In this document: one piece after another, positions 45,733-55,692 of the stretch
Layout: each line of letters starts with the position of its first letter
Numbering within the stretch: position 1 is the first letter of the stretch
Assembly: GCF_000769075.1 (NCBI RefSeq)
Contig: NZ_JRFC01000024.1
Coordinates: 19,836 to 83,835, forward strand
DNA: 64,000 nt
Source: Porphyromonas sp. COT-290 OH3588
GTDB lineage: Bacteria > Bacteroidota > Bacteroidia > Bacteroidales > Porphyromonadaceae
Reading direction: 5' to 3'
Program-made: the position numbers and the translations under genes
The notes under the pieces: model-generated
The model's input: the letters and a program-made list of their open reading frames with translations, nothing else
Database searches by the model: none
What the model was told of the DNA's origin: nothing

Positions 45733-48700
45733 ATGAATAAATTGATATATACGCTACTACTCAGCCTCGTCTGTCTACTCAGCCCATTTGGCCTCTCGGC
45801 ACAAGAGAAAGTACAAGTAACAGGTGAGGTCAAAGACGAGGGGGGACAGCCTCTGCCGGGCGTATCCGTGGTGGTCGTCGAGAGCAAGGTCGGGGTAAGC
45901 ACCGATATGTCTGGGAGATTTAGCATCTCTGCCCAAATCGGGCAGAACCTGCGTGTTAGCTTCATCGGCATGAAGACACGCACAGTAAAGATTACTAAGA
46001 AGCATCTACACATACAGCTACGGGAAGATGCCAAGATGATCGACCAAGTGGTGGTCACTGGGTACCAAAAAGTCAAGAGCCGTGTCTACACTGGTTCGGC
46101 AACCTCCGTCAAGCTCCAAGAGATCAAACTAGAGGGGATTACCGATGTATCTCGTATGCTCGAGGGACGTGTCCCCGGCTTATCGATCCAGAATATATCG
46201 GGGAGCTTCGGCTCTGCACCACGCATCAACATACGTGGAGGTGCCTCTATCGTAGGTAATGTACAGCCTCTGTGGGTGATTGATGGTGCAGTCTACGAAG
46301 ACTTAGTTTCACTCAGCCTAGACCAGCTCGCCTCGGGCGATGCGGTCACACTGATCAGCTCGGCTGTAGCAGGGCTCAACCCAGCAGATATCGAGGATAT
46401 ACAGGTGCTCAAAGACGCCTCCGCAACCTCGGTCTATGGTGCGAGAGCTCTCAATGGTGTGATTGTGGTATCGACCAAGAGCGGCAGGCGCAACGCCCCT
46501 ACACGTGTCAATTATTCGTCCGAATACAGCTTCCGCCTCAAACCTAGGTATCAAGATTTTGACCTGCTCAACTCTCAAGAGACGATGTCGGTCTACCTAG
46601 AGATGCAGAAGAAAGGACACTTTGGTCTGCGTGAGTCGCTCTATGGGCGTAGATCGGGCGTATTCTACCAACTCTACAAAGAGCTCTCTAGCCTAGACCC
46701 CAAGACGGGCGGCTATGCTCTGGAGAATACCCCGGAGGGCATCAAAGGATTCCTACGCCAACACGAGTATGCCAATACGGACTGGTTCTCCGAGCTCTTC
46801 ACCTATAATCCTACGATGAGCCACAACGTAAGCCTATCGGGTGGATCGGAGCGCATGGCGGCACGTGCCTCTGTGGGCTACCTGCATGACGGTGGATGGA
46901 CACTCGCCGATCAAGTCAAGCGCATAACAGCCAACCTCAAGACCGATTTCTTACTCACCAAGGCTCTAACGGTTTCTCTTTCGGCGCAAGGAAACCTGCG
47001 TCAGCAGAAAGCCCCAGGGACAGTACCACAGAAGAAGAATGCTACGCTCGGTAGCTTCGAGCGAGATTTCGATATTAATCCCTTTGCCTATGCCCTCGGC
47101 ACAAGCCGTACGCTACGCCCTCGCAACGAACATGGAGCGCTTGAGTACTACCGCAACAACTGGGCTCCCTTCAACATTCTGAACGAATACGCCTCCAACC
47201 GTATAGACATCGATGTGCTAGACTTCAAGCTACAAGGAGAGCTATCGTACAAGATTAGTGAGCAGCTAGAGGCCAAAGCACTCGTATCGGCTCGCAATGC
47301 TTCCACGAGCACAGCACATCAGATCCACGAAAGCTCCAACGTAGTACAGGCTTTCCGTGCCAATGAAACACCAGATGTAGCTCGGGAGAACATCTACCTG
47401 CTACACCATCGAGATAACCCTCTGCTACAGCCAAGTATCGCCCTCACTCATGGTGGTATCTACAACAAGACCGAAACCAAACTCCGTAGCTATCTCGGGC
47501 GTATGGCTCTAGACTACAATGCTACTTTGGGCGAGCACGACATCAAGAGCTTTGCCTTCGTAGAGGTACGGTATGCAGATCGGAGCATCAACCCCTTCCA
47601 AGGATATGGTATCCAGTACGACAGAGGTAATCAGATCTTTAGCAATCCTCTTATATTCAAGAAACTCCTCGATGAGGGGAGTGCTTACTTCTCGCTCAAT
47701 AGTCGCTACGAACGAGGTGTTACGGCCTCGTGGAGCGGCACCTATGGCTATGCAGGTAAATACATAGCCAATGCCGTATTCAACTACGAGGGCTCCAATA
47801 CCGCTGGGCGTAGCTCTCGCTCCCGCTGGCTACCAACATGGAACGTGGGTGGTAAGTGGAATATAGACCACGAGGATCTGATTAAGAATAGCGAAAATAT
47901 CTCCAAGTTAGCCCTGCGTGCAAGCTATGGTCTGACGGCTAAGATGAACGAGCAGGCACTCAACTCTAGCGCAATCTTTGAGAATATCATACTTAATAGA
48001 TTGGCGTTCGAGGACAGAGAGAATGCCCTACGGATCCGCCATTTGGAGAATAGAGATCTGAGCTGGGAGAAGATGTACGAGCTCAACATTGGGGTTGATG
48101 CAGGCTGGTTCAACAACCGCATCAGTACGACGCTCGACCTCTATCAGCGTAATGCGTTCGACCTCATCGACCTCGTAAGAACTTCCGGCATAGGTGGCGA
48201 GTACTACAAGTATGCCAACTTTGGTGATATGCGCACTAGAGGTCTAGAGCTTGCCTTGCACACGAAGAACATACTACTTGACGACTTCAGTTGGATCTCT
48301 AGCTTTACCCTAAGCTATATGCAGCAGGAGATTACTCGTCTGCTCAATACACCCAATACGTTTGATATGGTTTCGGGACGTGGCCGTGGCAATATCGAGG
48401 GTTATCCTAAGGGATCGCTCTTCTCCTTCAACTTCCAAGGACTAAGTGATCGAGGTCTACCAACCTTCGACTTTGGGCTCTATCCACAGAGCAACCACCC
48501 CTTCGCTCTGAGTACGGGAGCCGACTTCCTAGACACACAGTACTCCAAGAGCTATCTACTTTATCACGGCCCAATCGAGCCTAATCTGATTGGAGGACTG
48601 TCGAATACATTCCGATACAAAGGTTGGGAGCTAGGGCTCTTCGTGACGGCTCAAGCTGGCAATAAGATCCGCCTCAACCCAACCTACGACCCCGCTTTTG

Positions 48701-49101
48701 CAGACCTAAACGTCTTCTCTCGCGATTACTACGACCGCTGGCTGGTACAGGGCGAGGAATATAGGACAGACGTCCCCACACTACCCTCGGTGGATCTCAT
48801 TCGGGAGGTGGGGCGTGAGAGCCTAGAGCGAGCCTACAATACCTACAACTTCTCTCAGGTCAAGGTGGCAGACGGTAGCTTCATCAGAATGAAGAATATC
48901 TCGTTGGCCTACACCCTACCTCAGAGCCTACTCAAATCTCTGCGCCTGCACTCGGCTGGTGTACGCCTGAACGTGACCAATCCGTTCTTGATCTACGCCG
49001 ATCCCAAGCTCAAGGGGCAGGATCCTGAGTTCTACAAGTCTGGCGGTGTGGCTCTGCCGACGCCTAAGCAGTACACGCTCACACTCAACCTTGGGTTCTA
49101 A
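45733..49101 (+). CDS. SusC/RagA-type TonB-linked outer membrane transporter
   Basis: 1122 residues. Signal peptide (to about LSAQE), carboxypeptidase-like domain (VTGEVKDEGGQPLPGVSVVV, about 27-100), TonB-box-like region (MIDQVVVTGYQKVKSRVY), plug with LEGRVPGLSIQNISG and VLKDASATSVYGARALNGVI, then a large barrel ending in YTLTLNLGF. It forms the second outer-membrane channel of the operon, in addition to the FecA-like receptor 26 bp upstream. Its SusD partner starts 18 bp downstream. Confidence 0.95.
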   Translation: MNKLIYTLLLSLVCLLSPFGLSAQEKVQVTGEVKDEGGQPLPGVSVVVVESKVGVSTDMSGRFSISAQIGQNLRVSFIGMKTRTVKITKKHLHIQLREDAKMIDQVVVTGYQKVKSRVYTGSATSVKLQEIKLEGITDVSRMLEGRVPGLSIQNISGSFGSAPRINIRGGASIVGNVQPLWVIDGAVYEDLVSLSLDQLASGDAVTLISSAVAGLNPADIEDIQVLKDASATSVYGARALNGVIVVSTKSGRRNAPTRVNYSSEYSFRLKPRYQDFDLLNSQETMSVYLEMQKKGHFGLRESLYGRRSGVFYQLYKELSSLDPKTGGYALENTPEGIKGFLRQHEYANTDWFSELFTYNPTMSHNVSLSGGSERMAARASVGYLHDGGWTLADQVKRITANLKTDFLLTKALTVSLSAQGNLRQQKAPGTVPQKKNATLGSFERDFDINPFAYALGTSRTLRPRNEHGALEYYRNNWAPFNILNEYASNRIDIDVLDFKLQGELSYKISEQLEAKALVSARNASTSTAHQIHESSNVVQAFRANETPDVARENIYLLHHRDNPLLQPSIALTHGGIYNKTETKLRSYLGRMALDYNATLGEHDIKSFAFVEVRYADRSINPFQGYGIQYDRGNQIFSNPLIFKKLLDEGSAYFSLNSRYERGVTASWSGTYGYAGKYIANAVFNYEGSNTAGRSSRSRWLPTWNVGGKWNIDHEDLIKNSENISKLALRASYGLTAKMNEQALNSSAIFENIILNRLAFEDRENALRIRHLENRDLSWEKMYELNIGVDAGWFNNRISTTLDLYQRNAFDLIDLVRTSGIGGEYYKYANFGDMRTRGLELALHTKNILLDDFSWISSFTLSYMQQEITRLLNTPNTFDMVSGRGRGNIEGYPKGSLFSFNFQGLSDRGLPTFDFGLYPQSNHPFALSTGADFLDTQYSKSYLLYHGPIEPNLIGGLSNTFRYKGWELGLFVTAQAGNKIRLNPTYDPAFADLNVFSRDYYDRWLVQGEEYRTDVPTLPSVDLIREVGRESLERAYNTYNFSQVKVADGSFIRMKNISLAYTLPQSLLKSLRLHSAGVRLNVTNPFLIYADPKLKGQDPEFYKSGGVALPTPKQYTLTLNLGF

Positions 49102-49119
49102 ACAAAAAGCAAATCAACG

Positions 49120-50652
49120 ATGATGACCAAGTATAGATGCCAAACGTTGCTACTTGCCTTAATGATGCTCCTCGGCTCGTGTGGCAAGTATCTAGATGTA
49201 ACGCCCGACTCCTCCTTCGATGTGCCTATCGATAACGAGGATAAAATAGCGGAGCTACTGACGGGAGCTTATCCCGATGCAAGCTATTTCCCTTTCTTGG
49301 AAGCACGTACCGACAACGTAGGCGAGCGCACCTACGGCGAGCACTATCAGCTCAACGAGGCAATGTACTTCTGGGAGGACTATGACCAAGAGGATTTAGA
49401 TACGCCACTGGCGTACTGGAATGCTTGCTACCGAGGTATCGCCCAGGCCAACAAAGCCTTGGAGCTTCTCAAAGGGTACCCCAAAACCGAGCGCATCAAA
49501 GCTCTGTATGCCGAGGCATTCCTGCTGAGAGCATACTTGCACTTCATGCTCGTCAACATCTGGGCAGAGCCGTATCGTGGAGCTGCTTCGGAGCAGGATC
49601 TAGGTATCCCCTACATCAAGCATCCAGAGAAGCACGCTCTAGTGAACTACGATCGAGGAACGGTAGCCGAAGTCTACCGACAGATCGAGGCGGATCTGCG
49701 GCTTGGGATCAGTCTAGTCAATGATACTTATTATAAGAAACCCAAGTATCACTTCAACAAAAAGGCTGCCTATGCCTTCGCCTCCCGCTTTTATTTGGTC
49801 AAGGGTGACTGGCAGCAGGTCGTAGCCTATGCCAACTATGTACTCGGAGCTACGCCCAAGACCGTGATTAGAGATTGGACCTCGTACGAGAAGGACTTCC
49901 GGTTCAACCGCACATCTCTACACAGACGCTACAACGCCACAAGCGAACCTAGTAACCTGCTCCTCACCACCACGGAGTCTAGATGGGCCAGAGATCTACG
50001 GACGCAGATCTACGGTACGACCCTCACGGAAATGAAGACGATCTACAACGGTAGGGGTATCCTAGGCTGTACCGACTACGAGAAGATGAATTTAGCTCTG
50101 GCATACGTTTTCGAGGGGTCTCCAGCACCTGTCAAGGAGGGTGTTTATACCGCTAAGTTCAATGAGCTAGCTCTTTTCGGCAGTACTGGCACTCGCCCTA
50201 GAGATCTCTATGTGACGAACATCTTGCTCACTACGGACGAAGTACTACTCAATCGCATCGAGGCCTACACAATGCTTGGTCAATATGATTTAGCTATCGA
50301 CGACGTACTGACTCTGATGCAGACCAAATATCACATGACACCTCCTTGCTCCCGAGAGGCTTATACCAACTCTCAAGAGGGTATGTATGGCGAGATCACC
50401 CCTTTCTATGGCATATCTCGCAAACAGCTAGGTCTACTACGCATCGTTCTTGATTTCCGCCAGAAGGAATTCCTACACGAGGCGCTACGCTGGTTCGACA
50501 TCAGGCGCTTCCATATAGCTGTCAAACGCAACAGCAGGCACTCGCTCTATCGTCCTCTCGAGCGTGACGACTATCGCAAGGTGCTACAGCTCCCTGCAGA
50601 AGCTATCCGCAGAGGCCTAGCTCCTAATCCTCGCAATGAGGCCATCAATTAG
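49120..50652 (+). CDS. RagB/SusD-family lipoprotein
   Basis: 510 residues. The lipoprotein signal ends at LLGSC, then GKYLDVTPDSSFDVP, typical of SusD proteins. The helical core (YWNACYRGIAQANKALELL, AEAFLLRAYLHFMLVNIW) and the C-terminal region (LTTDEVLLNRIEAYTMLGQY, FRQKEFLHEALRWFDIRRF) are present. It captures ligand for the SusC partner. Confidence 0.94.
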   Translation: MMTKYRCQTLLLALMMLLGSCGKYLDVTPDSSFDVPIDNEDKIAELLTGAYPDASYFPFLEARTDNVGERTYGEHYQLNEAMYFWEDYDQEDLDTPLAYWNACYRGIAQANKALELLKGYPKTERIKALYAEAFLLRAYLHFMLVNIWAEPYRGAASEQDLGIPYIKHPEKHALVNYDRGTVAEVYRQIEADLRLGISLVNDTYYKKPKYHFNKKAAYAFASRFYLVKGDWQQVVAYANYVLGATPKTVIRDWTSYEKDFRFNRTSLHRRYNATSEPSNLLLTTTESRWARDLRTQIYGTTLTEMKTIYNGRGILGCTDYEKMNLALAYVFEGSPAPVKEGVYTAKFNELALFGSTGTRPRDLYVTNILLTTDEVLLNRIEAYTMLGQYDLAIDDVLTLMQTKYHMTPPCSREAYTNSQEGMYGEITPFYGISRKQLGLLRIVLDFRQKEFLHEALRWFDIRRFHIAVKRNSRHSLYRPLERDDYRKVLQLPAEAIRRGLAPNPRNEAIN

Positions 50653-50679
50653 TCATTAAGCAAAGAAGCCTATATAATT

Positions 50680-51636
50680 ATGAAGTCACTATATAGACTG
50701 TGGTCATCTAGCTTGGTCAGCCTTGCTATACTCTTACCATGCTCTTGCAGTAGGGAAAAGCTATCGGAGGAGAGCGTAGTGGAGAGCTACTTGCGCACAC
50801 CTGCTCAGACGGAACTAGACGCTTGGATCACTCGTGAGTTCTCGCCCTACAACCTCCAAGTACATTACCGCTGGCAAAAAGAGAATCTCCCCTCGGGTAG
50901 CATCGCCATTCCGCCTAAAACGGATCGTGTACAGCTAGTGCTCGAGGCCGTCAAGCAACTCTGCCTCGAGCTCTATCGCCTCGAGCGAGCTGGTGGTAAG
51001 GACTTTCTGCTAGGCAAGGGGCTTATTCGCATCACTCTGCTCGGTGGTCACGAGCTAGATGCTACAGGCGTACTCATGCGTCTGTGGTATCCTCAGACTG
51101 CGAGCAATGAGCTATTCATCTTCGATACGAACACTTTCGACCCTACGGACCGCAAGTCGGTCTATCGTCTCATGCGTAGCGTACATCATCAATTCGCTAG
51201 ACGTCTGATTGAGCACATTCCTTACGACCGAGACGCCTTCCTAGCCATCGGAGCCAAGGCTTATGGCTCTTTGGCTCTGCCTCCCTCGCCTAGAGAGATC
51301 TACCGCCGTGTGGGGATGAGCGAGTATGCCCATAGACGAGGTTTCTACACGCTCTACTCGATGGCTTCGCCCGAGGATGAGTTTGCCGAGCTTATTAGTG
51401 TCTTCTTGCTCCACTCGGCCGTAGAGCTCAAGCGAGTGGAGGAGATTGCCGCTAGACCTATCTCCGACCAGCCGGGCGCCAATGAGGAGGCTCAAGAGGC
51501 TCTGCGCCTAATTAAGGAGAAGCGTGCCTTCGTAGAGCGTTACTTCAAGCAGCAGGTGGGCATTAGTCTTAGCCGTCTGCAGCTACTTAGCCTCAAGCAG
51601 CTGAATGCCTACTACACGCAGCATCAGTCTAAGTAA
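50680..51636 (+). CDS. Putative zinc-metallopeptidase-family lipoprotein with lost active site
   Basis: 318 residues, lipoprotein-type signal (ILLPCSC). Position in the operon and overall pattern match the 'putative zinc-binding metallopeptidase' lipoproteins found after SusD in Bacteroidota. The site expected to be HExxH reads H170-Q-F-A-R174: Glu becomes Gln171 and the second His becomes Arg174. A later DEFAELISVFL segment matches the downstream helix of the family. It is therefore probably a non-catalytic binding lipoprotein. Confidence 0.65.
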   Translation: MKSLYRLWSSSLVSLAILLPCSCSREKLSEESVVESYLRTPAQTELDAWITREFSPYNLQVHYRWQKENLPSGSIAIPPKTDRVQLVLEAVKQLCLELYRLERAGGKDFLLGKGLIRITLLGGHELDATGVLMRLWYPQTASNELFIFDTNTFDPTDRKSVYRLMRSVHHQFARRLIEHIPYDRDAFLAIGAKAYGSLALPPSPREIYRRVGMSEYAHRRGFYTLYSMASPEDEFAELISVFLLHSAVELKRVEEIAARPISDQPGANEEAQEALRLIKEKRAFVERYFKQQVGISLSRLQLLSLKQLNAYYTQHQSK

Positions 51637-51652
51637 ATCGTATACCCCAGTT

Positions 51653-52666
51653 ATGTATAAAATACTTTTGACCATACTTGCTTTGGTTTTTCTCATTCCT
51701 AGCTGTCGAGAGGAGGCTGTCTTCCATCAGTCCCCCTCCGAGAGGACTCAGACACATCTAGAGAGCTTCCACCGTACGCTCACTTCCGCTCCACACGGCT
51801 GGAAGCTGACTTACTTCCCACGTATCGACTCATTGCTTTTTCGCAACACTACACTACGTCTAGGCTGGACGGATATCGAACCCAACAAATATGGCTACGG
51901 AGGCTATACCATGTTGGTCAAGTTTAAGCTAGACAATAAACTAGAACTCAAGGTTGATCTAGATACTCCAACCGAGGCGCAGCCCTTGGTAGGTGAGTAT
52001 AGTCTCAGCCTAGGCAGCAGCCTGCAACTAAGCTTCACGACCTATCTACCGATACATGACCTTGTGACCTCAGAGCTCTATGGGGTGTCGGACTTTGTCT
52101 ATCGCTACACGGACTACCTAGGTAATATGATTCTGACCACTGGTGGAGCAGAGAGTAGTAACCGGCCGTACATTCTTCTATCCCCTCTGCCCGACGAAAA
52201 AAGCTGGCAACAGTCAGCTATCCTTGCCCGAAACAATCGTAAGTTTTTCGAGGCGATGGCTAATCCCCAGATCTTGATTAGGAGAGGTGGGCGTGCTTTC
52301 TTCCATAGTGATGTTTCACTTAGGCATCCACATGGCGATACAACTCGTGAGCAAGAGCGTAACAGACGTCGTTACCACATATTCGTTGCCGATATAGATA
52401 AGTATTCTCATGTATTCAAAGGATATAACGCTATTGGTTCTGGCTATGTGGGCACAGAAACAGGGCTATCTTTCAGACCCGGTTTTAGCTACGATGATAA
52501 GACTACGTTCTGCGACTTTGAGCGTCAAGGCAATAAGTTCGTTGCCGAGCTTGTGTCTGTCTACGACCCTCAGTTGATGAAGTTTCGGCTTGTAAGCAAA
52601 CATCTCTTCCCCGACGGAGAGCCAACGAACTACACTGCCGAGATCATAGATACTCCACTCCCGTAA
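51653..52666 (+). CDS. DUF4302 family lipoprotein
   Basis: About 337 residues from ATG 51653 (MYKILLTILALVF), with a lipobox (LIPSC) followed by REEAVF, suggesting surface display. DUF4302 features: QTHLESFHRTLTSAPHGWKL near the N-terminus, and repeated beta-rich segments after it. The family is found with SusCD pairs and its biochemical role is unknown. The earlier in-frame ATG (51605) overlaps the previous gene and would place the signal internally, so it is rejected. Confidence 0.8.
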   Translation: MYKILLTILALVFLIPSCREEAVFHQSPSERTQTHLESFHRTLTSAPHGWKLTYFPRIDSLLFRNTTLRLGWTDIEPNKYGYGGYTMLVKFKLDNKLELKVDLDTPTEAQPLVGEYSLSLGSSLQLSFTTYLPIHDLVTSELYGVSDFVYRYTDYLGNMILTTGGAESSNRPYILLSPLPDEKSWQQSAILARNNRKFFEAMANPQILIRRGGRAFFHSDVSLRHPHGDTTREQERNRRRYHIFVADIDKYSHVFKGYNAIGSGYVGTETGLSFRPGFSYDDKTTFCDFERQGNKFVAELVSVYDPQLMKFRLVSKHLFPDGEPTNYTAEIIDTPLP

Positions 52667-52682
52667 ACTTAGAGATTGAAAA

Positions 52683-53294
52683 TTGATGAATTACCTCAGA
52701 TATATCATGGCTCTTGTGAGTATTGCCTCACTGCCTCTACTAAGCTCTTGTAGAGAGAAACCTCTACTAGAGGAAGACGAGGACTACAACAGGCTTTTCC
52801 CCTTCACGGGCATCAGCAAGCCCCACACTTCTTTTGAAGATATGACGGTGATGCCCTGTGACCCTAGCATGGCTCTACATGCCTACAAGTATCCAGGCGT
52901 TGAGATTGCCGAAGATGCAAGAGAGTATGAGGTCACGATCAAGGCTCTCTTTACCCTGACAGACAAGAGGTCAAGCGCAAGCTACGTGTTACGCTACATC
53001 AGTGCCGACAAGCGACTTGTGACAGCTAGCTCTATCCCTAAGGACGACGTAGCCTCAGAAACTCTAGTAGCTAACGAAGAGTTTGTCAAGACTTTTACAG
53101 TGCAATCGGGCTACCCTCTCTATCTAAGTGTCAATGGTGTGGCTCCTCGCGGATCGACCATCAGAGCGAGTATCACTGCTCGATCGGTGGACGGACTAGT
53201 CGCTGTCCCCAAACTCTCAATGGAGCAGTCACAGAATAAGGAGGGTCCCAACCCAATCCCTGCTCCCTACTGTGAGTACATCATTCTACCCTAA
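52683..53294 (+). CDS. DUF4843-like lipoprotein
   Basis: 203 residues, lipoprotein signal (LPLLSSC) followed by REKPLLEEDED, an acidic surface-export-type stretch. A beta-rich body follows (YEVTIKALFTLTDKRSSASY, VASETLVANEEFVKTFTV). Length, composition and the place right after DUF4302 match DUF4843 proteins of similar loci, but the similarity is weak by eye. Role unknown. Confidence 0.6.
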   Translation: MMNYLRYIMALVSIASLPLLSSCREKPLLEEDEDYNRLFPFTGISKPHTSFEDMTVMPCDPSMALHAYKYPGVEIAEDAREYEVTIKALFTLTDKRSSASYVLRYISADKRLVTASSIPKDDVASETLVANEEFVKTFTVQSGYPLYLSVNGVAPRGSTIRASITARSVDGLVAVPKLSMEQSQNKEGPNPIPAPYCEYIILP

Positions 53295-53304
53295 CCCAAG
53301 ACGG

Positions 53305-54489
53305 ATGACTATGTATTTTGCATATCAACTACACAGAAAGCTACTTATGAGCCTTGCTCTAGGTACTACACTGATGGCTTGCCAACCCTCACCACTACAA
53401 ACGGTGGAAACGGGCGAATTGTTACTGCCAGATCAAGACCCCAAGTATAGGTTTACACGCAACCAAGAGAGTAGTGTAGACACGCAAGAGCCAGATTTGC
53501 TACGTAGCACACTCAATGAGCTACATGAGCGCTTCATTGATCAAGCTCAAATCCGCAATCAGGAGCTGATGAATACAGCTCAGCAAATGTTTGACCTCGG
53601 CCTCTATGGCTACGCTCCTAAGACTTATATCGCACAATCACAGATGCACCAAGAGCATAGGGATCAAATACTCGCCGATTTGAACGCTCTGATCGAGATC
53701 TCGGCCAAGTTATCGGGCCTTGGTGCACCCAACCCCTCCCAACACCGCAGGCGAGAGGCCGCACCCATGATCTCGGGCTTCGTCGATGGGGCTCTCGGAG
53801 GCAAGCTTGTTTTCGTTGATGAACGTGGGCTTGTGGTAGCTCGTGTTTTCGCTAGTGCTATACTAGGGGCAATCAACCTAGACCAAATACTCAACGTACA
53901 TCTCGATGACCGTGTCGTACAGAGCCGAGAACTGGAGCGTGACCACGAGAATCAAGTTCTCATTAAAGGGAATAACTACACCGCTCTAGAGCATCACTGG
54001 GATCTGGCTTATGGTTACTATCTACAGGGATTGCGTGCGCTTGCTCTTAGCGATGGCATACAAGCCCTGCGTGGTACGGCTCGTCGCTTGGATTTGGCAT
54101 TTACGCTGGGGCGTATCGACATCAACTACCATCTTTATGATATGCTTCCACGGCATGTACAGACGATTCGCCAAGAGCTCAAGCACGTTTGGCTTACCCG
54201 TCTTGAGTATCTTCTGGTTGGGGGGAATACACTTGCCAACCTCGGCGAAACGCCCACATTAGCTTTCTCAATGCTCTCGCAGGCATACGGTATGATCTAC
54301 GCCTTGCAGTTCTTGCGCTCTCCCGAGGGCAAACCTTACTTTACCTATCAAGAAGTCAAGGAGCTGCAGGCTCTGCTAATGGGGAACAAGGGACTGTGGG
54401 ACTATAAACGTCTTAGAGGTGATGGCACTGAAATGGGCGACTTACATAGAATTGTCCAAATGATCAAGACTAGACTTAATACAAGATAA
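53305..54489 (+). CDS. DUF4856 family lipoprotein (imelysin-like fold)
   Basis: About 394 residues; ATG 53305 (MTMYFAYQL) is preferred because the earlier frame start overlaps the previous gene. The lipobox is LMAC. DUF4856 features: YRFTRNQESSVDTQEPDLLR (about 55-75), then GALGGKLVFVDERGLVVARV, AINLDQILNVHLDD and YTALEHHWDLAYGYY. The family is all-helical and related to imelysins, which are linked to iron uptake in other bacteria. Together with the FecA-like gene this points to metal or haem acquisition (inference). Confidence 0.8.
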   Translation: MTMYFAYQLHRKLLMSLALGTTLMACQPSPLQTVETGELLLPDQDPKYRFTRNQESSVDTQEPDLLRSTLNELHERFIDQAQIRNQELMNTAQQMFDLGLYGYAPKTYIAQSQMHQEHRDQILADLNALIEISAKLSGLGAPNPSQHRRREAAPMISGFVDGALGGKLVFVDERGLVVARVFASAILGAINLDQILNVHLDDRVVQSRELERDHENQVLIKGNNYTALEHHWDLAYGYYLQGLRALALSDGIQALRGTARRLDLAFTLGRIDINYHLYDMLPRHVQTIRQELKHVWLTRLEYLLVGGNTLANLGETPTLAFSMLSQAYGMIYALQFLRSPEGKPYFTYQEVKELQALLMGNKGLWDYKRLRGDGTEMGDLHRIVQMIKTRLNTR

Positions 54490-54522
54490 ATCTCTTACAA
54501 CTATCAACTAAAAACTAGATCA

Positions 54523-55668
54523 ATGAAAAAAATTGCTTTGGCTCTGGCTCTCGCAGGGCTATTGGCTCCTAAATCTCTTTGGGGTCAAGCAGACAAACAG
54601 AATCTGTGGTACAACCCCGGATTTGAGATAAAAGATGAGTATCGTGGTGAACCAATCTACGACCGCTGGTCATTTAATGGGCAGCCGATTACCAACTTCA
54701 ACTTCAACACAGAGAAGCCTCACTCAGGCGCAAATAGCTTGAAGCTCTTCCCTACAGCTAAGGGAGCTCTATCTATATATGACGCCGATTGGGATTTGCT
54801 ACAGCGTTATCCAGCCAAGAGTGGAGATGTCTTTACTCTGAGCTATTGGCATCGAGGCAGTCTTAATGTTGATGCCCTAGAAGTAACAATACGTGCCTAC
54901 AGCGCCAAGGATAAGTACTCGCCTATTCTCGAGAAGACGATTGCTGGCTCCAAGGTTCTGACTCAACAAGACTGGGCGAAGAAGACTGTAGCGATACGTA
55001 TTGACAATGCGGATCGCAAGGCCGACATGCAAGATCAAGAGATTGCTTTCTTCGAGGTTTCGCTTGAAATGCCTTTCGTTTTCAACTCCGATAAGGTCAT
55101 CTACCTCGACGACTTTGAACTCATTGAGGGTGCACCCGAACCAGAGGTTAAGCTAGAGGCTCCTGCGGTGATCAATACTGCCGCTTTTGAACGCGAGATC
55201 GAACTCTCTTGGCAGGCAGATACCGACAAGCAAGTAACATGGGAGGTCGTAGTAGGCGACCAAACATTCCCTGTGAGCCAGCCAAACTATATTCTAACAG
55301 GCCTAGAACCTCGCAAGGACTACACGATCAAGGTCTGCTCTGTGAAGGGACAGCATAAGTCTGCCTACAAGGAGATTAAAACCTCTACCAGCCTAATTCT
55401 TAAGAATGAAGACGACGAAACACGCCTGCCCTATCTGCGCACACTCAACTCTGCAGGTACAGCAAGCCAGACGATCAATCTCTTCTACTCCGACCTACAT
55501 CGAGCCAAGGAGGCTAAGTTCACGTACTGGATCAATGGTAGGGAGGTAAAGCCAGAGGGGTACAAGCTTACCTTCCCACACAAGGGTGAGAACCAAGAGC
55601 TCAAGATCAGAATCGAAGAGGCCCCCTCACAGATCTGGGAGCTCACCTACATTCTAGAAATCATCTAA
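54523..55668 (+). CDS. Secreted protein with CBM-like jelly roll and fibronectin III domain
   Basis: 381 residues. A signal peptide ends near SLWGQ. Residues about 25-205 resemble a CBM4/9-type jelly roll: NLWYNPGFEI, HSGANSLKLFP, VFTLSYWHRGS and VIYLDDFELIEG. A fibronectin III domain follows (about 215-290: REIELSWQADTDKQVTWEV, LTGLEPRKDYTIKV). The last 90 residues form a further beta domain with no name. No catalytic motif is seen. It may bind ligand or surface glycan at the cell surface. Confidence 0.6.
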   Translation: MKKIALALALAGLLAPKSLWGQADKQNLWYNPGFEIKDEYRGEPIYDRWSFNGQPITNFNFNTEKPHSGANSLKLFPTAKGALSIYDADWDLLQRYPAKSGDVFTLSYWHRGSLNVDALEVTIRAYSAKDKYSPILEKTIAGSKVLTQQDWAKKTVAIRIDNADRKADMQDQEIAFFEVSLEMPFVFNSDKVIYLDDFELIEGAPEPEVKLEAPAVINTAAFEREIELSWQADTDKQVTWEVVVGDQTFPVSQPNYILTGLEPRKDYTIKVCSVKGQHKSAYKEIKTSTSLILKNEDDETRLPYLRTLNSAGTASQTINLFYSDLHRAKEAKFTYWINGREVKPEGYKLTFPHKGENQELKIRIEEAPSQIWELTYILEII

Positions 55669-55692
55669 CATAAGCAATAGACAAGATACAAT

